A stretch of 64,000 bases of DNA, taken from contig QEOQ01000303.1 of assembly GCA_010279815.1 (NCBI GenBank), positions 2,158,083 to 2,222,082 on the forward strand, in the 5' to 3' direction. The notes below the pieces were generated by a model. It was not told where the DNA came from and did not search any database. It saw nothing but the letters and a program-made list of their open reading frames with translations. The DNA is from Brachionus plicatilis (taxonomy: Eukaryota; Rotifera; Eurotatoria; Ploima; Brachionidae). Shown piece after piece: positions 62,376 to 64,000 of the stretch; the stretch's first letter is position 1, and every line of letters begins with the position of its first letter. Both the position numbers and the translations under genes were made by a program.

Positions 62376-64000
62376 TTTTTTTTCTTTTTTGTAGAATATT
62401 GTTTAAAAAATCTAAAAAAATAATTTAACCAAAAAAAATAAAATGTAAAATCATTATGAATAATTTATAATTAAATTTTTTTTTCTTCTACATGCTGCAT
62501 TGAGTTGAGATTTTAAACAAAAAATTTTTTTGTAATTGATTTTATATTATATTATTTCCCAAAGAAATAAATAGAACAATGGCCGCTAAGTTTGAGATCA
62601 ACAAATCAAAATATAAAATGAAATTTTTTTTTTAATGTTACATGTTATGTCAAGCTTATTTTCATACATAAAATTTTAAATTTTCTTTTTTTATTGAACA
62701 TTAATAGCTTTAAATTTTTTAATTGATTTAGTAAAAACTTTTAGACGCAAAAAATTTAATCTTTTAAAATTTATAATTTTTTTAAGTAACAAAATAAATA
62801 AATTTTAGTTTGAATGAAAGAATATAAAAGCTATAAATTTGAATTTCTGAATTAACTTAACCTGAATTATTTAATTTATTGATTGTTTTTATTTAATAAA
62901 TTAGAGGTCATCGTTTGATGTTTTTTTGATAATGAACTCAGTAATGTTTAGTATACATTCTTAAAAAATATAAAAATCATTTGATTAATTAAGTTTTAAA
63001 TTTTAAATGATCATTTTGATCTTAAAATTTGATCCGAAACTTCGATTTACCCTACTATTACTAATATTAAAAATATTGGTCAAGAAGAGTCAATAAATCC
63101 AAATTTTTTTTCCAAAACACCTTTTTCATTTTATCTGGTTTGAATGATTTATTTACCTTTATTTATTTGTATGTGTTTTAAACAAAAATAATATTTGTGA
63201 TCAGGCTATTTCTCTTTAAAAAAATTCATATCTATGGTTTATTTTTTGATTAAATCGAAGATATGATTTTTCTTTTTCTGATTCGTCGATCAATGAATTG
63301 ATTTCATTTTTAAAATGCTGCAAAATTTATTTTATTAAAATTAAAACCTATTAAAAATTATTTTAAAATAAATTTTCAAAATTTTTAAACATAATTTGTT
63401 AAACGTAAACAAAATCAAAAAAATAGATTAATCTTTATATTTAGAAGGATAAATCGAATATTAGTAGAAAAAGTTCTTAATGATGAGACTTTTTTTTCAA
63501 CCAAATAAAAATTTTTGGATTTTGATGATAAGGATCTTCGAAATTTTTTGTTTAATCCTTAAAAAAAGTATGCTCCAAACTTCACTGATACCGAAAAACA
63601 CAGATTTTCAAATGAATTTTTAGGTAACCTTGAAAAATAAATTTTAAAAAGAATTATAAAATGAATACTTGGTTAAACAAAGGTATTGGGAATCTTACAA
63701 ACAAAATTAACGAAATAAAATTATTTTCGTTAATTCAGATTGACAAAATTGAGCTTTTTAAACTCAAATAAAATAAAATATCAATATTTTAAGTTTTATT
63801 TTTTTGTCTGTATAATCTTTCAAATTAGAATTTTTTTTGGGCTAGTTGTAAATTTATTTTATTTATTATATAAATATTAATTTTCTGTGATAATTTAATA
63901 ATTATCGCTCTTTTAAAAATTTTGAATTAAGGTGGTTGTGATTGAAAAAATTAACCTAGATTTTCACTATTAAGAAACCTAGAGTTTCACATTCAAATTA
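62376..64000. other. AT-rich DNA to right edge
   Basis: No gene recognised; A/T-rich throughout. Confidence 0.5.

Noticed and set aside
1..64000. tRNA genes, rRNA, CRISPR arrays, bacterial operons or contamination
   Set aside because: None seen. Introns, animal gene families and LINE/MITE content argue for eukaryotic nuclear DNA; short direct repeats are A/T low complexity and not arrays.

Overview
The window is nuclear DNA of an invertebrate animal. Genes are split by GT-AG introns. Intergenic DNA is extremely AT-rich (long A/T runs), while exons are visibly richer in G and C. The protein set is animal-type: SHC adaptor, DGCR6/gonadal, PITSLRE kinase CDK11, Na+/K+-ATPase beta subunit, SLC22 carrier, RFC5, STT3B. 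I infer a small-genome, AT-rich bilaterian; a monogonont rotifer of the Brachionus type fits, but this rests on general knowledge and not on a search. Of 24 introns I could place, 22 are 46-67 bp. The only two long ones (1664 and 2481 bp) both carry inverted-repeat or transposon insertions.

Layout. 1-1400: 5' part of an SLC22-type transporter (minus), running off the left edge. 4661-5120: 5'-truncated non-LTR retrotransposon with a 12-bp target duplication. 5599-6762: single-exon proline-rich EF-hand protein (minus) with a TATA box. 9339-10097: phosphatidylinositol synthase CDIPT (minus). 12930-13850: decayed Tc1/mariner transposase. 14061-15360: decayed CR1-like non-LTR element, split by a 516-bp LTR miniature element (TRIM-type) with identical 153-bp LTRs, tRNA-Ser primer site, polypurine tract and 5-bp target duplication. 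15894-17214: tetraspanin (minus). 19521-22921: CDK11 (plus); its intron holds a 90-bp-armed palindrome. 24300-26480: RT debris and fold-back repeats. 27016-31990: STT3B (minus), with a piggyBac-like MITE in its long intron. 34101-34763: MTHFS (plus). 36051-37016: Na+/K+-ATPase beta (minus). 37823-38606: gag and transposase fragments. 39619-40960: RFC5 (minus, 8 exons). 44200-45738: unusual SDR-family protein with an N-terminal CxxC pair (plus). 47063-48363: UDP-xylose synthase UXS1 (minus). 51307-52697: CDC20/fizzy-type APC activator (plus). 55862-57017: SHC adaptor (minus). 57539-57761: hAT-type MITE. 59227-59723: pogo/Tigger-like MITE. 61449-62126: DGCR6/gonadal (minus).

The genes are ordinary dispersed housekeeping and signalling genes, each with its own promoter; there is no operon logic. 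Functional links exist (CDK11 and CDC20 in the cell cycle, RFC5 in replication, STT3B and UXS1 in glycosylation in the secretory pathway), but proximity looks incidental. The most distinctive content is the mobile DNA: at least one very recent LTR miniature element, three MITE types with clear TIRs and target duplications, several fold-back families shared between sites, and one long palindrome inside CDK11. Coordinates of spliced genes come from hand-joined exons with checked reading phase.
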